Shown here one piece after another: positions 62,810-64,000 of a stretch of 64,000 nt of DNA. The notes below the pieces were generated by a model that made no database searches, was not told the origin of the DNA, and saw nothing but the letters and a program-made list of their open reading frames with translations. Each line of letters opens with the position of its first letter. The first letter of the stretch is position 1. The stretch lies in contig NZ_CP016444.1 of assembly GCF_001742165.1 (NCBI RefSeq), positions 310,001 to 374,000 of the forward strand, read 5' to 3'. The translations under genes were made by a program, and so were the position numbers. The stretch is from Burkholderia stabilis (GTDB lineage: Bacteria; Pseudomonadota; Gammaproteobacteria; Burkholderiales; Burkholderiaceae).

Positions 62810-64000
62810 TCAGTCGAGCGTCACGGTCACGTCGGCCGCGAGGTCGCGCAGCAGCGCCGCGATGTCGCGGTCGAGCTCGCACTGGGCGATCAGGTACGCG
62901 ATCTCGTATGCCTTGAACACGTCCTTCGGCAAGGCCATCTGCGCGCCCTTGCCCGCGACGATCTGCAGGAAGCGCAGTTCCGGCCGGCGCCACAGGCGCT
63001 CCAGGCCTTCGACGCGGGCGATGCGGCCGATCCCCGGCGGCATCACGATGCGCTGCCCCGCGCGCGTCGACGCGGTGCCGAGCCGGTCGTCGAGCGGGCC
63101 GTCGATCGCGCCGCGCGCGAGATCGAGCACCGTGCGATACGGCGAAAAACCCGCGACGCTGTACGGAATCAGATGCGAGTTGATGAACTCGCCGCCGAGC
63201 CGCCCGCCGATTTCGAGGATTTTCGGGCCGTCGCGCGTGACCATCACGTCCGCATGGAAGCCGCACCAGTCGATGCCGGTCGCGGCGACGCCCGCCCGCA
63301 CCATGTCGCGAATGGCCGCCTGCGTGTCGGCCGGCAGCAGCGACGGCGTCACGTTCTCGTACTGGATCGGGATCGACCGGTCGAAGGTCTTGTCGATGAT
63401 CGCGTTGATCGCGACGCGGCCGTGCGCGACGACCCCGGACACCGAGTGCTCGCTGCCCGTCAACTGCTCCTCGAGCAGCGCGTGGTCGCCGTACAGGCTG
63501 AACATCTCGCCCTTCTCCGGCGAGTTGTACGCGCGAAACGCGCGATAGACCTCGGCGGGATCGTCGTGCGCGCCGACCGGAAAGATGCCGCGGCTGCCGG
63601 AGTTGCCGGCCGGCTTCAGCAGCGCGGGCGTACCGATCCGCTTCAACGCGGCGGTGAACTCCGCTTCGCTGCCGACCACCGCATAGCGCGGGTTCGCGTT
63701 CGGCACCGCGTCGAGCACGCGGCGGGTCGCCGCCTTGTCGCGCACGTTGAGCGCGGCGTCCGGCGCGGTGCCGCGCAGGCCGAGCCGCTGCGACAACCGG
63801 CTCGCGAGCACGACCTCGAGATCTTTCCACGCGACGACGCCGGACAACTCGACGCGATGTTCGCGCAGGTACTCGAGAATCGTCCGCTCGGCGGCGTCAT
63901 AGTCGCCGAGCCGCGTCGGAATGATGCCGGCGCAGCCGAACGAGCGGAACGCGTCCGGCGTCGGCGTCGCCACATACAGGTCGAGCCCGAGGCTGCGCGC
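62810..64000 (-). CDS. ATP-grasp ligase, 5' end beyond the window
   Basis: 397 residues are visible and the frame is open at the right edge (upstream residues read RSLGLDLYVATPTPD, a typical Rossmann-like lead of an ATP-grasp). A GTG at 63973 in this frame is therefore probably internal. Motifs are LKPAGNSGSRGIFPVG (ATP-binding Lys and loop), LLEEQLTGSEHSVSGV and ILEIGGRLGGEFINSHLI (metal-binding Glu/Asn). This is the carboxylate-amine ligase group that includes many natural-product ligases. First visible gene of the operon; it supplies an amide or peptide bond, substrates unknown. Confidence 0.88.
   Translation of the reverse strand, partial: ARSLGLDLYVATPTPDAFRSFGCAGIIPTRLGDYDAAERTILEYLREHRVELSGVVAWKDLEVVLASRLSQRLGLRGTAPDAALNVRDKAATRRVLDAVPNANPRYAVVGSEAEFTAALKRIGTPALLKPAGNSGSRGIFPVGAHDDPAEVYRAFRAYNSPEKGEMFSLYGDHALLEEQLTGSEHSVSGVVAHGRVAINAIIDKTFDRSIPIQYENVTPSLLPADTQAAIRDMVRAGVAATGIDWCGFHADVMVTRDGPKILEIGGRLGGEFINSHLIPYSVAGFSPYRTVLDLARGAIDGPLDDRLGTASTRAGQRIVMPPGIGRIARVEGLERLWRRPELRFLQIVAGKGAQMALPKDVFKAYEIAYLIAQCELDRDIAALLRDLAADVTVTLD

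Noticed and set aside
1..64000. CRISPR arrays, tRNA/rRNA genes, insertion sequences or prophage
   Set aside because: No regularly spaced repeats, tRNA or rRNA genes, transposase or integrase motifs, or phage structural genes were seen on either strand.

Overview
The window looks like a chromosomal segment of a Burkholderia cepacia-complex-type betaproteobacterium. Evidence: very high GC with G/C-ending codons, several 16-stranded porins ending in aromatic F, complete mhp-type and sulfone (sfn) pathways, many LysR/TetR regulators and minimal intergenic space. No rRNA, tRNA, CRISPR, transposase or integrase was seen.

Layout. (1) 1-6715: the start of an alpha/beta hydrolase on the minus strand, then a plus-strand set of VOC protein, D-2-hydroxyacid dehydrogenase, two porins, an LVIVD beta-propeller protein and a small cytochrome c. 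The two plus-strand units share a GTATAC operator-like motif. (2) About 7184-19425: a lower-GC catabolic island whose left edge abuts a truncated hydrolase. It carries OmpW, two ACMSD-like amidohydrolases, a flavin monooxygenase, a type I extradiol dioxygenase, a C-C hydrolase, the hydratase/dehydrogenase/aldolase trio, a TetR regulator and an MFS transporter. (3) 19785-28552: a second complete meta-cleavage operon, mhpA-B-D-F-E-T-C, with divergent IclR-type mhpR. It uses a LigB-type dioxygenase, and its transporter gene has an apparent 1-nt frameshift in a poly-C run. (4) 28574-48068: ordinary genes: TetR with a membrane-anchored hydrolase, an ABC exporter, a porin, a GST, LysR regulators, an EamA exporter, a branched-chain amino-acid-binding protein, a YdiJ-like FAD/Fe-S dehydrogenase, LysE and an APC permease. 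(5) 48206-54172: a dimethyl sulfone/sulfonate sulfur-scavenging locus (sfnB, sfnG, msuE, a second SfnB-like gene, sfnR) with a consensus sigma-54 promoter. (6) 54402-56102: dihydroxyacetone kinase. (7) 56147 to the right edge: a minus-strand gene set with five overlapping or nearly abutting core genes: ATP-grasp ligase (cut by the edge), degenerate methionyl-tRNA-synthetase-like protein, family III CoA-transferase, cupin, FAD amine oxidase and AEC transporter. This looks like an undescribed small-molecule biosynthetic pathway and is the main candidate for a new system.

How the parts work together. Both catabolic modules hydroxylate a phenolic acid, cleave the catechol next to its hydroxyls, hydrolyse the product to 2-hydroxypenta-2,4-dienoate and convert that through 4-hydroxy-2-oxovalerate to pyruvate and acetyl-CoA. 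The differing oxygenases imply different starting aromatics feeding duplicated lower pathways. The sfn locus frees sulfite from dimethyl sulfone or methanesulfonate using FMNH2 from MsuE under SfnR/sigma-54 control.
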